In this document: in pieces, positions 55,142-63,648 of the stretch
Layout: every line of letters starts with the position of its first letter
Numbering within the stretch: position 1 is the stretch's first letter
Assembly: GCF_004362405.1 (NCBI RefSeq)
Contig: NZ_SNXE01000002.1
Span: forward strand, 248,001 to 312,000
Direction: 5' to 3'
From: Roseateles asaccharophilus
GTDB taxonomy: Bacteria; Pseudomonadota; Gammaproteobacteria; Burkholderiales; Burkholderiaceae_C
DNA: 64,000 bases
The notes under the pieces: model-generated
Told to the model about the DNA's origin: nothing
Database searches by the model: none
What the model saw: only the letters and a program-made list of their open reading frames with translations
Made by a program: the position numbers and the translations under genes

Positions 55142-56416
55142 ATGAATCAGCCCGTGATGACAATCAATGAATTGCTGGCCCTGGGCCGCAACTTTTTCAA
55201 GCCGGCCGTCCTGACCGAGCTGGGTCTGCTTGTGGCCTGTCTGGGCCTGGCCTGGTTGCTGGTGCGCCTGATCCAGCCCCGCCTGGCCTCGCAGCAGCTC
55301 AAGCACTCGGTGCTCTTTGGTCACCATGTGGTGGACGGCGCCCTGTTCCCCGGACTGGCCCTGCTGCTGGCGCTGGGCGCCAAGCGCCTGCTGCCCTGGC
55401 TGGAGCTCTCACCCGCGCTGTTCAAGCTGGCCCTGCCGGTGCTGATGTCCCTGCTGGTCATCCGCCTGACGGCCCGCGTGCTGCGTGCCGCGCTGCCCGA
55501 GGCCAACTGGGTCAAGGTGGTGGAGCGCAGCGTGTCCTGGATGGCCTGGGGGGCGTCCGTGCTCTGGATCACCGGCCTGCTGCCCGAGATCCTGGACGAG
55601 ATGGAAAGCATTCGCTGGAAGATCGGCGCCAGCCAAGTGTCCCTGCGGGCCCTGCTGGAAGGCGGGCTGACGGCGGTGCTGGTGATGATGCTGGCCTTGT
55701 GGCTCTCGGCCGTGATTGAGGCGCGCCTGCTGCGCGATGTGACCAGCGATCTCTCGCTGCGCAAGATCGGGGTGAACATCACGCGGGCCCTGCTGCTGTT
55801 CGCAGGCCTGCTGTTTGCCCTCTCGGCCGCGGGCATCGATCTGACCGCGCTGAGCGTGCTGGGCGGCGGCCTGGGCGTGGGCATCGGTCTGGGCATGCAG
55901 AAGCTGGCGGCCAACTACGTGTCGGGCTTCGTGATCCTGGCCGAGCGCTCCCTGCGCATCGGCGATATGGTGCGCGTGGACAACTTCGAGGGCCGCATCA
56001 GCGATATCAAGACGCGCTACACCGTCATCCGCGCCCTGGGCGGGCGTGAGGCCGTGGTGCCCAACGAGACCCTGATCACCACCCGGGTGGAGAACCTCTC
56101 GCTGACCGACCCGCGCGTGCTGCTCAGCACCGTGGTGCAGGTGGCCTATGGCAGCGATGTGGAAAGCCTGATGCCGCTGATGGTGGAGCGTGTGCTGCAG
56201 GTGCCGCGGGTGCTGGCCGATCCGGCACCTTCGGTGCAGCTGAGCAATTTCGCCGCCGATGGCCTGGAGCTGACGGTGCTGTTCTGGATTGCCGATCCCG
56301 AGAACGGTCAGGGCGGCCCGCGCTCGGATGTGAATCTGGCTCTGCTGCGCCTGCTGAACGAGCGTGGCGTCGAGATTCCCTTCCCGCAGCGGGTGGTGCG
56401 CAGCGTGCAAGGCTGA
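55142..56416 (+). CDS. MscS-family mechanosensitive ion channel
   Basis: A 424-residue channel. About five N-terminal hydrophobic segments (30-200) precede the pore-lining helix and MscS beta domain: ALSVLGGGLGVGIGLGMQKLAANYVSGFVILAERSLRIGDMVRVDNFEGRISDIKTRYTVIRALGGREAVVPNETLI. The Gly/Ala-rich TM3 pattern is intact. It opens on membrane tension in hypoosmotic shock. The larger N-terminal membrane part places it with the YnaI/KefA-like mid-size members. The stop lies in a hairpin shared with the convergent c-di-GMP gene. Confidence 0.93.
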   Translation: MNQPVMTINELLALGRNFFKPAVLTELGLLVACLGLAWLLVRLIQPRLASQQLKHSVLFGHHVVDGALFPGLALLLALGAKRLLPWLELSPALFKLALPVLMSLLVIRLTARVLRAALPEANWVKVVERSVSWMAWGASVLWITGLLPEILDEMESIRWKIGASQVSLRALLEGGLTAVLVMMLALWLSAVIEARLLRDVTSDLSLRKIGVNITRALLLFAGLLFALSAAGIDLTALSVLGGGLGVGIGLGMQKLAANYVSGFVILAERSLRIGDMVRVDNFEGRISDIKTRYTVIRALGGREAVVPNETLITTRVENLSLTDPRVLLSTVVQVAYGSDVESLMPLMVERVLQVPRVLADPAPSVQLSNFAADGLELTVLFWIADPENGQGGPRSDVNLALLRLLNERGVEIPFPQRVVRSVQG

Positions 56417-56430
56417 GCCCCGCGGCTCAG
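56413..56430. terminator. Hairpin containing both convergent stop codons
   Basis: CTGAGCC-CCGC-GGCTCAG (56413-56430): a perfect 7-bp stem with a 4-base loop. TGA of the channel gene (56414-56416) is in the left arm and the complement of the c-di-GMP gene's TGA (56427-56429) in the right arm. No U-tract. Confidence 0.4.
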
Positions 56431-59400
56431 TGCAGGCGGCGGTATTCCGGCTCGATGCGGCGCAGCGACGGCCACAGCGGCATCTCGTTGTAGGGCATGG
56501 GGTGGGCAAAGAGATAGCCCTGCATCAGGTGGCAGCCCATCTCGCGCAGCAACTGGACTTGGGACTCTGTCTCCACCCCTTCGGCCACACATTCCAGGCC
56601 CAGGCTGGCGGCCATGGCGATGATGGCCCGGACCAGGGCGCGGTCTCCCGCGTTTCTGTCCAGGTCCTGGACAAAGGAGCGGTCGATCTTCACCGCATCG
56701 ACCGGGAAGTGCTTGAGGTGGCTGAGGCTGGAGTAGCCGGTGCCAAAGTCGTCCACCGCCAAGCGTACCCCCAGGCTCTTGAGTTGCAGCAGTGCACGCC
56801 TTGATTCCTCGGGGCTGCCCATCAGGGCGGACTCGGTGATCTCCAGCTCCAGCCGTGGCGGGGGCAAGCCGGTTTCGCGCAGCAGGCGCTGAACGTCTTC
56901 GGGAAAGCGGGCGTCGACCAACTGCTGCGGCGACACATTGATGGCCAGGCGCAGCTCCGATTCCAGCAGATCGCGGCGCTCGGACAGCAGCCGGGCTACC
57001 AGCTGCAACACATGCCGGCCCAGACTCAGCATCAGGCCGCTCTCCTCCGCCACGGGAATGAACTCGGCCGGTCCGATCTCGGGGCCGCTCGCCGGTGCCC
57101 AGCGCAGCAAGGCCTCTGCAGCGACATGGCGACCGCCTTCGATGTCCACCTGGGCCTGCAGCATCAGGTACAGACGCTCGCCCTCCATGTCCTGCCGCAG
57201 CAGCTGGGCCATCTGCAGGCGTTGCACCGCCGTGGCAGCCATGGCCGGGTCGTAGAGGCAGTAGCGGTTGCGGCCCAGCTGCTTGGCGCGGTAGAGCGCC
57301 ATATCGGCGTGCTTCATCAACTCCTCGGCGCTCTGCCCATCGTCGGGATAAAGGGCCAGGCCCATGCTGAGGCTTGCCGTGACCTGGCGTGCGCCAAGGG
57401 CGATCGGCTCGGCCACCTGACGCAGCAGCTTCTCGGCCACCCGCGCCGCATGTTCGGGCCCCTGGACTTCGCTGAGCAGGAGCACGAATTCGTCACCACC
57501 CAGGCGGCACACCGTATCGGTGCTGCGCAGCTCGCCGGAGAGGCGCTGCGCCACAAGCTGCAGCAGCTGATCGCCCATGGCATGGCCCAGGGTGTCGTTG
57601 ATCAGCTTGAAGTGATCCAGGTCCACGAAGCCGATGGCAAAGCCCTGACCCTTGCGTGCCGCACTGGAGCAGGCCTGCTCGATACGATCCATCAGCAGCA
57701 CCCGGTTGGGCAGGCCCGTGAGGGCATCATGGTGGGCCATGTGGTTGAGGCGCCGCGCATCTTCACGTGCGCGGCTCACATCCTGGAACACCATCACGAC
57801 CCCGCGCAAATGGCCCGTGGCGTCGTGGATGGGCGAGGCGCTGCCGGTCATGGCATAGCTGTGACCATCGCGGGCCTGCAGCACGCAGTCCGGCGGCAAG
57901 GTTTCCATCCGCCCGGTGGCCAGGCAACTGCCCACGGGGTCCAGCGCCCTGGTTTTGTCGTGGGCGGCACGCAGGTTCAGCACCTCGGTCACCGCGTGCC
58001 CGGCCGCGGCGTTCATGTCCCAGCCGCTGAGTCGGGATGCACTGCGGTTGATGAAGATGATCCGCCCTTGCTCGTCGGTGCTGAGTACGCCGTCGGCAAT
58101 CGAGGTCAGGGTGATCTGCAGCAACTGCCGTTCCTCGTCCAGTCGCTTGAGCAGGGCCTGCTCCTCGGTCACATCGCGCAATGAGGCCATGCTGCACAAG
58201 CCCTGCTCGCGCCCGGCATCTTCTTCCCAGACCATGGACAGGCGAACCCGCCGTAGCTTGCCATCGGCACGGCGTGCCAGCATGGGCAGATCTTCGACCG
58301 GCTCGCCCGCGGTAAGCACGGGCAGCAGTTCGGGCGAGGCCAGCCCCTGCGGGTCCAGGCTGATGAAGTCGGAGATCTTACGGCCCAGCACCTCGGACTC
58401 GCGATAGCCGAAGTGCTGCAGCCAGGCGCTGCTGACGCTGAGCAGGCGGCCCTCGACATCGGTGGAGTGCAGCAGGGTGGGGGCCCGGGTGTAGAGGCTG
58501 CGGTAGCGCGCCTCACGGCGCGCCAGCTGCTCCGCATTGCGCCGGCGGCTCTGTTCCAGGGCAGCCCCCAGCAGCAGCGGGCTTAGCACGGCCAGCAGCA
58601 AGGGCAGCAGGTGCAGGGCGTCGGCGCCTGGGCCGGTCTGGGGCGGCAGCACCATGAGGCCGCGCGAGATCAGCCCGAAGCAGGCGGCCACCGTGATGGG
58701 CGCGGCCAAGCTGGCCGAGGCAAAGCCCCCGCAGTAGGCGGCCAGCATGCCGATGGCCGCCACATAGACGTAGGGATAGGGCAGGCTGCTGAAGGCCAGC
58801 AGGGTGACGCCGGCCACCAGCAGGGCCAGGGGTAGCTGCAGCGTTTGCAGACAGGCCTGCAGCGCCTGACGCGGCCCCAGTGCCAGCGCCAGGACACCCA
58901 GCGGGAACACGCAGACCCAGCCCAGTGCGGAGCCCAGCCACCAGGTGGTGAAAATGCCGAGCAAGTCGCCTGCCGGAGCGAGCATGAAGAGCGTGATACT
59001 GCCGGCCAGGGCCCCGAGGCCCGCGGCCAGTGCCGGGCCTAACAGCAGGGCCTGGAGCAGGGCATTGGGCTCGTGGATGACGCTGCGCACATTGCCGTGA
59101 CGCCGCAGCAGCCAGGCGCCCATCCAGGCCTCCAGCACATTGCCCGGCACGAAGGCGAGCGCCATGGTAGCGGTGCCACCGGTCAGCATATTGGCGCCCA
59201 GCACCGCCAGGCCATGCGCGACCAGGAGTGTCGGCCAGTGGCGCGGCGTGTAGGCCAGCATGGCGCAGACGATGAGGGTGTTGCTGAGCCACAGCGGGGC
59301 GATGCTGCCGGGCTGACGCATGAGCATGATGCAGCCCAGCGCCGCCAGCAGGCTCAGCAGACCCCAGAGCAGCAGGGACCAGAGGGCTGGCCGGCCCGGG

Positions 59401-59441
59401 GGTGTGGCGGCTGGCTGCTCGGGCATGAGGCGGGCGATCAT
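56427..59441 (-). CDS. MASE1-PAS-PAS-GGDEF-EAL c-di-GMP turnover protein
   Basis: A 1004-residue inner-membrane signalling protein. A MASE1-like sensor with about eight helices (15-300) comes first, then two PAS domains (about 315-430 and 435-560; SVSSAWLQHFGYRESEVLGRKI, ADGVLSTDEQGRIIFINRSASRLSGW). A GGDEF domain with intact CRLGGDEFVLLLSE (about 575-735) and an EAL domain with AAEALLRW, NVSPQQL and AVDDFGTGYSSLSHLKHFPVDAVKID (about 745-990) follow. Both catalytic motifs look complete, so it may make or degrade c-di-GMP. Its ATG overlaps the stop of the membrane-anchored binding protein by four bases, suggesting a ligand-to-c-di-GMP pathway. Confidence 0.93.
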   Translation of the reverse strand: MIARLMPEQPAATPPGRPALWSLLLWGLLSLLAALGCIMLMRQPGSIAPLWLSNTLIVCAMLAYTPRHWPTLLVAHGLAVLGANMLTGGTATMALAFVPGNVLEAWMGAWLLRRHGNVRSVIHEPNALLQALLLGPALAAGLGALAGSITLFMLAPAGDLLGIFTTWWLGSALGWVCVFPLGVLALALGPRQALQACLQTLQLPLALLVAGVTLLAFSSLPYPYVYVAAIGMLAAYCGGFASASLAAPITVAACFGLISRGLMVLPPQTGPGADALHLLPLLLAVLSPLLLGAALEQSRRRNAEQLARREARYRSLYTRAPTLLHSTDVEGRLLSVSSAWLQHFGYRESEVLGRKISDFISLDPQGLASPELLPVLTAGEPVEDLPMLARRADGKLRRVRLSMVWEEDAGREQGLCSMASLRDVTEEQALLKRLDEERQLLQITLTSIADGVLSTDEQGRIIFINRSASRLSGWDMNAAAGHAVTEVLNLRAAHDKTRALDPVGSCLATGRMETLPPDCVLQARDGHSYAMTGSASPIHDATGHLRGVVMVFQDVSRAREDARRLNHMAHHDALTGLPNRVLLMDRIEQACSSAARKGQGFAIGFVDLDHFKLINDTLGHAMGDQLLQLVAQRLSGELRSTDTVCRLGGDEFVLLLSEVQGPEHAARVAEKLLRQVAEPIALGARQVTASLSMGLALYPDDGQSAEELMKHADMALYRAKQLGRNRYCLYDPAMAATAVQRLQMAQLLRQDMEGERLYLMLQAQVDIEGGRHVAAEALLRWAPASGPEIGPAEFIPVAEESGLMLSLGRHVLQLVARLLSERRDLLESELRLAINVSPQQLVDARFPEDVQRLLRETGLPPPRLELEITESALMGSPEESRRALLQLKSLGVRLAVDDFGTGYSSLSHLKHFPVDAVKIDRSFVQDLDRNAGDRALVRAIIAMAASLGLECVAEGVETESQVQLLREMGCHLMQGYLFAHPMPYNEMPLWPSLRRIEPEYRRLH

Positions 59442-60295
59442 GAGCCGGCCTTGCGTGCGCGGTGGCGCATCACGAAGAACAGACTGAGCAGGCCCGCGGC
59501 GATGCTGAGGCTGGCGATCAGGCGCAGATCGGCCTGGCGCGGGTCTTGGTAGGCGAAACGTCCTTCGGGTACCCAGCGCTGGGTGATCTGGCGACGCGTG
59601 GGCTGCGGCAGCTCACGCAGGGCTTTGCGCAGCAGCTCTCCGATGTCGGGCCGCCCTATGGGGTAGGCAAAGCTGAGGGAGTACTCGAAGCCGATGTGCT
59701 GGTGCACCTCGAAGCGCAGCATTGACGCATCGCGCTGGTTCAGAAAGTGCAAGGAGGCCAGGTCGGCCACGACGGCCTCCACCTCGCCGCGCAGCATGGC
59801 CTGCAGCGCCAGGCGGTCGTCATCAAAGCTTACCCAGCGCACACCGGGATAGCGCTCACGCACAAAGCCTTCCACCGCATAGCCGCGCCCGACGCCCACG
59901 GCATGCCCGTTCAGGGCGGCCAGCTCGCTCTGGCTGGCCTTGCCCGGCGGCAGGGCCAGCACGGCCGGCACGCTGACATAGGGTTCGGTGAAGGCGAGAA
60001 AGCGGCTGCGCTCTGCGGTGGGGCGCAGGGAGGAGATGAGGTCCACCTCGCCGCGCTGGGTGGCGCTCAGGATTTCATGCAGGCTGCGCGGGGGCAGGGT
60101 GCGGACCTGAAAGCCGCCCAGGGGCGCCAGGGCCTGGAGCAGCTCGACCGACAGGCCGCCAACCTGGCCCTGGGCATCGGCGTAAACGAAGGGACCGTAG
60201 TCGGCCTCGGGGGCGAAGCGCAGCTCCACGCCCCAGGTCAGTGCCGGCCAGGCCAGCAGCCATAGCAAGGAGCAGGAATGCGCAGCCTTTGTCAT
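59438..60295 (-). CDS. Membrane-anchored type 2 binding protein coupled to the c-di-GMP gene
   Basis: A 285-residue exported protein. Signal peptide to about residue 22; a type 2 solute-binding domain (about 25-245; LRFAPEADYGPFVYADAQGQVGGLSVELLQAL, LISSLRPTAERSRFLAFTEPYVSVPAVLALP); then a C-terminal transmembrane helix (about 256-276; LRLIASLSIAAGLLSLFFVMRHRARK). The layout resembles a BvgS-type sensor module cut off just after its membrane helix. No ABC permease is adjacent. The four-base overlap with the GGDEF/EAL gene suggests the two act together. Ligand unknown. Confidence 0.85.
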   Translation of the reverse strand: MTKAAHSCSLLWLLAWPALTWGVELRFAPEADYGPFVYADAQGQVGGLSVELLQALAPLGGFQVRTLPPRSLHEILSATQRGEVDLISSLRPTAERSRFLAFTEPYVSVPAVLALPPGKASQSELAALNGHAVGVGRGYAVEGFVRERYPGVRWVSFDDDRLALQAMLRGEVEAVVADLASLHFLNQRDASMLRFEVHQHIGFEYSLSFAYPIGRPDIGELLRKALRELPQPTRRQITQRWVPEGRFAYQDPRQADLRLIASLSIAAGLLSLFFVMRHRARKAGS

Positions 60296-60388
60296 GGACC
60301 CTCCCCAGGGCAGCTACTACCGCCTTGCCAGGCTTGTGCAGCCAAGCAAGGGTAAGGCGCCGCGCCCAGGGGGTCAATGCGGGGCTTT

Positions 60389-60412
60389 GGGCCTCCCCCA
60401 TTGGGGTGGCCC
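60389..60412. terminator. Hairpin downstream of fumarase
   Basis: GGGCC-T-CCCC(C)-ATT-GGGG-T-GGCCC (60389-60412), in the 131-base gap 60296-60426. GTTTT follows on the + strand, but fumarase reads leftward, where AAAG follows. It may mark a factor-dependent end. Nothing else was seen in this gap. Confidence 0.3.
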
Positions 60413-60426
60413 GTTTTGGCACAGGA

Positions 60427-61971
60427 TCAGGCCACGGACACGGGGATCTTGCCGATCTTGCCCTGCCCGATCTTGTCGGCCCACTCGGCCGGACCGGTGA
60501 TGTGGGCGCTGGTGCCGCCGGCGTCCACGGCCACGGTCACAGGCATGTCCACCACATCGAATTCGTAGATGGCTTCCATGCCCAGGTCCTCGAAGCCCAC
60601 GACCTTGGCGGCCTTGATGGCCTTGGACACCAGATAGGCCGAGCCGCCCACGGCCATCAGATAGGCCGACTTGTGCTTCTTGATGGCCTCGATCGCGACC
60701 GGGCCGCGCTCGGCCTTGCCGATCATGGCGATCAGGCCGGTCTGGGCCAGCATCATCTCGGTGAACTTGTCCATGCGGGTCGCGGTCGTCGGGCCTGCGG
60801 GGCCGACCACCTCGTCGCGCACTGGGTCGACCGGGCCCACGTAGTAGATGACGCGGTTGGTGAAGTCCACCGGCAGCTGCTGCCCTGAAGCCAGCATGTC
60901 CTGGATGCGCTTGTGGGCGGCATCGCGGCCGGTCAGCATCTTGCCGTTGAGCAGAAGGGTCTGGCCCGGCTTCCAGCTGGCCACTTCCTCGGGCGTGAGC
61001 GCGTTCAGGTCCACGCGCTTGCTCTTGTTGTAGTCAGGGGCCCAGTGCACATCGGGCCACAGGTCCAGGCTGGGGGCTTCCAAATAGGAGGGGCCCGAGC
61101 CGTCCAGCACGAAGTGGGCGTGGCGGGTGGCCGCGCAGTTGGGGATCATCGCGATGGGCTTGCTGGCCGCATGCGTGGGATAGGTCTTGATCTTGACGTC
61201 CAGCACCGTGGTCAGGCCGCCCAGGCCCTGCGCGCCTATGCCCAGGGCATTGACCTTCTCGTAGAGCTCGATGCGCAGCTCTTCCAGCTTGTTGCTGGGG
61301 CCGCGCTCCAGCAGCTCGTACATATCGATGTCGTCCATCAGGGCTTCCTTGGCCAGCAAGGCAGCCTTCTCGGCCGTGCCGCCAACGCCAATGCCCAGCA
61401 TGCCCGGCGGGCACCAGCCCGCGCCCATGGTGGGCACGGTCTTGAGCACCCAGTCGACGATGTTGTCGCTGGGGTTGAGCATATAGACCTTGCTCTTGTT
61501 CTCGGAGCCGCCGCCCTTGGCCGCGACGATCACGTCCACGGTATTGCCGGGCACGACTTCCATGAAGATCACCGCGGGCGTGTTGTCCTTGGTGTTCTTG
61601 CGCTCGAAGATGGGGTCGGCCAGCACCGAGGCGCGCAGCTTGTTGTCCGGGTGGTTGTAGGCGCGGCGCACGCCTTCGTTGACCGCATCCTGGATGGAGC
61701 CGGGGAAGTCCGCCCAGCGCACGTCCATGCCGATCTTCAGGAAGACGTTGACGATGCCGGTGTCCTGGCAGATGGGGCGGCGGCCTTCGGCGCACATGCG
61801 CGAGTTGGTCAGGATCTGGGCGATCGCATCCTTGGCCGCCGGGCTCTGCTCACGCTCGTAGGCGCGGGCCAGATGCTGGATGTAGTCGGCCGGGTGGTAG
61901 TAGCTGATGTACTGCAGGGCGGCAGCCACGCTTTCGACGAGGTCGCCGTACTTGATCGTGGTGGTGTTCAT
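60427..61971 (-). CDS. fumA: Class I (iron-sulfur) fumarate hydratase
   Basis: Interconverts fumarate and malate in the TCA cycle with an oxygen-labile 4Fe-4S cluster. The 514-residue protein fuses the two fumarase I regions (alpha about 10-290, beta about 320-505) in one chain, as in E. coli FumA/B. Cluster-ligand-type cysteines are in RRPICQDTGIVN, MGAGWCPPGMLGIG and IPNCAATRHAHF. GPVDPVRDEVVGPAGPTTATRMD and KAERGPVAIEAIKKHKSAYLMAVGGSAYLVSKAI are in the beta part. Monocistronic by spacing. Confidence 0.95.
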   Translation of the reverse strand: MNTTTIKYGDLVESVAAALQYISYYHPADYIQHLARAYEREQSPAAKDAIAQILTNSRMCAEGRRPICQDTGIVNVFLKIGMDVRWADFPGSIQDAVNEGVRRAYNHPDNKLRASVLADPIFERKNTKDNTPAVIFMEVVPGNTVDVIVAAKGGGSENKSKVYMLNPSDNIVDWVLKTVPTMGAGWCPPGMLGIGVGGTAEKAALLAKEALMDDIDMYELLERGPSNKLEELRIELYEKVNALGIGAQGLGGLTTVLDVKIKTYPTHAASKPIAMIPNCAATRHAHFVLDGSGPSYLEAPSLDLWPDVHWAPDYNKSKRVDLNALTPEEVASWKPGQTLLLNGKMLTGRDAAHKRIQDMLASGQQLPVDFTNRVIYYVGPVDPVRDEVVGPAGPTTATRMDKFTEMMLAQTGLIAMIGKAERGPVAIEAIKKHKSAYLMAVGGSAYLVSKAIKAAKVVGFEDLGMEAIYEFDVVDMPVTVAVDAGGTSAHITGPAEWADKIGQGKIGKIPVSVA

Positions 61972-62032
61972 GAGGCTGAACCTAGGGGGAGTTGGATGAA
62001 GCTGCCCGCAGTTTATCGGAGCCGTCTGGCGC

Positions 62033-62683
62033 CTAGCTTGCAGCGCCGGCGCGCCGCAGCTCGGACTCCAGCCAGGGCAGCAGCTGATCCAGCCCCTGGC
62101 TCAGCGCCCGGGACAGGGCCTGGGCCGCACCGGCGGCGTCGGCACTGGTCGCTGCAGCCTGCAGGGAGAGGCGCAGCTGGGCCTGGCGCTGACGCTGGCG
62201 GCGGTCCAGCAGCTCGGCACGCAAGTTCAGCCGGCCCAGACCGGGCGGACTGGCGAAATCGTGATGCACATCTTCCAGGCTCAGGCTGAGCAGCCAGTCG
62301 GCTTGCAGGGGCTCGCCCAGCCGGCCCAGTGCGGCGGCCAGCCCCCTGGCCTCCAGCCGCCGGGTGAGCAGGCTTGCCACCATGCGCGAGGGCCGCTCCA
62401 GCCATTGCGACTGTTGATAGAAGGCAAACTGCTGCGGCGCCCGCGCATAGGCCATGGTGTGACTGTCGGCCAGTGCATCACCCGGCAGCACCTGGATCAG
62501 CAGGGCATTCACCAGCGGCTTGGGCAAGGCTTGGGGCGGTGGACCCACATCATGCAGGCGGTGGTGCACTTGCAGGCCGCTGCTGTGGCCCACGGACACG
62601 CAGCCTGACAGGCTGAGCCACAGGCCGCTCGCGCCCAGCAGGGCCAGACCGCGCCGGCGGTCGAGGTCGATCAGGACGTTCAT
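62033..62683 (-). CDS. ABC-type transport auxiliary lipoprotein (PqiC/LptE-like, Mla/Pqi system)
   Basis: A 216-residue lipoprotein with lipobox LSGC (C28) after a short hydrophobic stretch (GLALLGASGLWLSLSGC). The body matches the ABC-type transport auxiliary component family (DUF330-like): LPKPLVNALLIQVLPGDALADSHTMAYARAPQQFAFYQQSQWLERPSRMVASLLTRRLEA. PqiC-like proteins work with MCE proteins in lipid traffic between inner and outer membranes. The start overlaps the MCE gene's end by four bases. Confidence 0.88.
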   Translation of the reverse strand: MNVLIDLDRRRGLALLGASGLWLSLSGCVSVGHSSGLQVHHRLHDVGPPPQALPKPLVNALLIQVLPGDALADSHTMAYARAPQQFAFYQQSQWLERPSRMVASLLTRRLEARGLAAALGRLGEPLQADWLLSLSLEDVHHDFASPPGLGRLNLRAELLDRRQRQRQAQLRLSLQAAATSADAAGAAQALSRALSQGLDQLLPWLESELRRAGAAS

Positions 62684-63648
62684 GGTTGTTTCTCCCCGGG
62701 GCCCAGCTGCTGCTTGCCGGCCCCCAGCAGCGCGGCCTGCGGGTCACTCAGACGGTCGAAAACGCGGGTCGCCCCGTCGATGGCGACGCGCAGCTCGGTG
62801 ACCGCGACGCTGAGCTGGTCATCCACATTCGCGGCCGTGGTCTCCAGGCGCTGGGCGGCGCGACCGCCTTTGACCTGCAGCGTCGTCATGGTCTGGCTGG
62901 CCTGCTGCAGCGCCAGCCTGGCCTCTGCGGCCAGGGCCGCGGTTTCCGCCAGGGTGGCGTCCAGCTGGCGCCCCGTGCTTTCCGCGACACCGGCCATGCG
63001 CTCCCCGGACGTGCCGATCTGGGTGGCCGCTGTGCCCATCTGCTCAAGGGTCCGGTCCAGCAGGCCCAGGCGAGCATTCAGACCGCGGGCCAGATCGCGC
63101 AGCGCGGTGACGGTGTTCATGACCTCGTCCCGGTTGCCGCTGGACAGCAGCTGGTTCAGCTGGGTGAGGGTGGTGGCGGCCATGTCGCCGACCTTGTGGA
63201 CGCGCCCGGCAATCTCGTCCATGCCCGAGCGGCCTTCCTTGATCACCGGATAGCGCTCGCCCTCGGCCACGGCCACCAGGGGCTCTCCCGGCGGCTCGGG
63301 CGTCACCAGGGCGATGGCGGCGATGCCGGTGACGAAGTTGCGGCTCACCATGGCCACCGTGTTGCTGCGCACGGGCGTGCGCTTGTCCACGCGGATCTCC
63401 ACGCGGACGCGGTTGAACTTGTCTGCGGCCAGCGCATAGTCCTGGACGCGGCCCACCTTGATGCCGCGCAGGCTGACATCGGCACCGACCTGGAGCCCGT
63501 CCAGGGCCTGCTGCTCAAAGTGGATGGTGTAGCGGCGAAAGTCGCTCTCGCTGCCCACATTCGCCAGCCACAGCACCGCGGCGACCAGTGCTGCCAGCAG
63601 GCCCAGCACGGCCAGCCCCACCTTGGTGTAGCGTGCTTCAGCTTCCAT
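62680..63648 (-). CDS. MlaD-family MCE lipid-binding protein
   Basis: A 322-residue membrane-anchored protein. One N-terminal helix (about 11-30; VGLAVLGLLAALVAAVLWLAN) precedes an MCE domain (about 38-120; TIHFEQQALDGLQVGADVSLRGIKVGRVQDYAL, VSRNFVTGIAAIALVTP). A long helical region (about 150-310) that may form a needle or coiled coil follows. MCE proteins form hexameric rings that shuttle phospholipids across the periplasm. It overlaps the ATPase gene by 11 bases. Longer than E. coli MlaD, and nearer to the substrate-binding subunit of YrbE/Ttg2-type importers. Confidence 0.9.
   Translation of the reverse strand: MEAEARYTKVGLAVLGLLAALVAAVLWLANVGSESDFRRYTIHFEQQALDGLQVGADVSLRGIKVGRVQDYALAADKFNRVRVEIRVDKRTPVRSNTVAMVSRNFVTGIAAIALVTPEPPGEPLVAVAEGERYPVIKEGRSGMDEIAGRVHKVGDMAATTLTQLNQLLSSGNRDEVMNTVTALRDLARGLNARLGLLDRTLEQMGTAATQIGTSGERMAGVAESTGRQLDATLAETAALAAEARLALQQASQTMTTLQVKGGRAAQRLETTAANVDDQLSVAVTELRVAIDGATRVFDRLSDPQAALLGAGKQQLGPGEKQP

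Noticed and set aside
60389-60412. Hairpin followed by GTTTT as an intrinsic terminator
   Set aside because: The T-run is on the + strand, where no gene ends; on the fumarase strand there is no U-tract. Listed only at low confidence.
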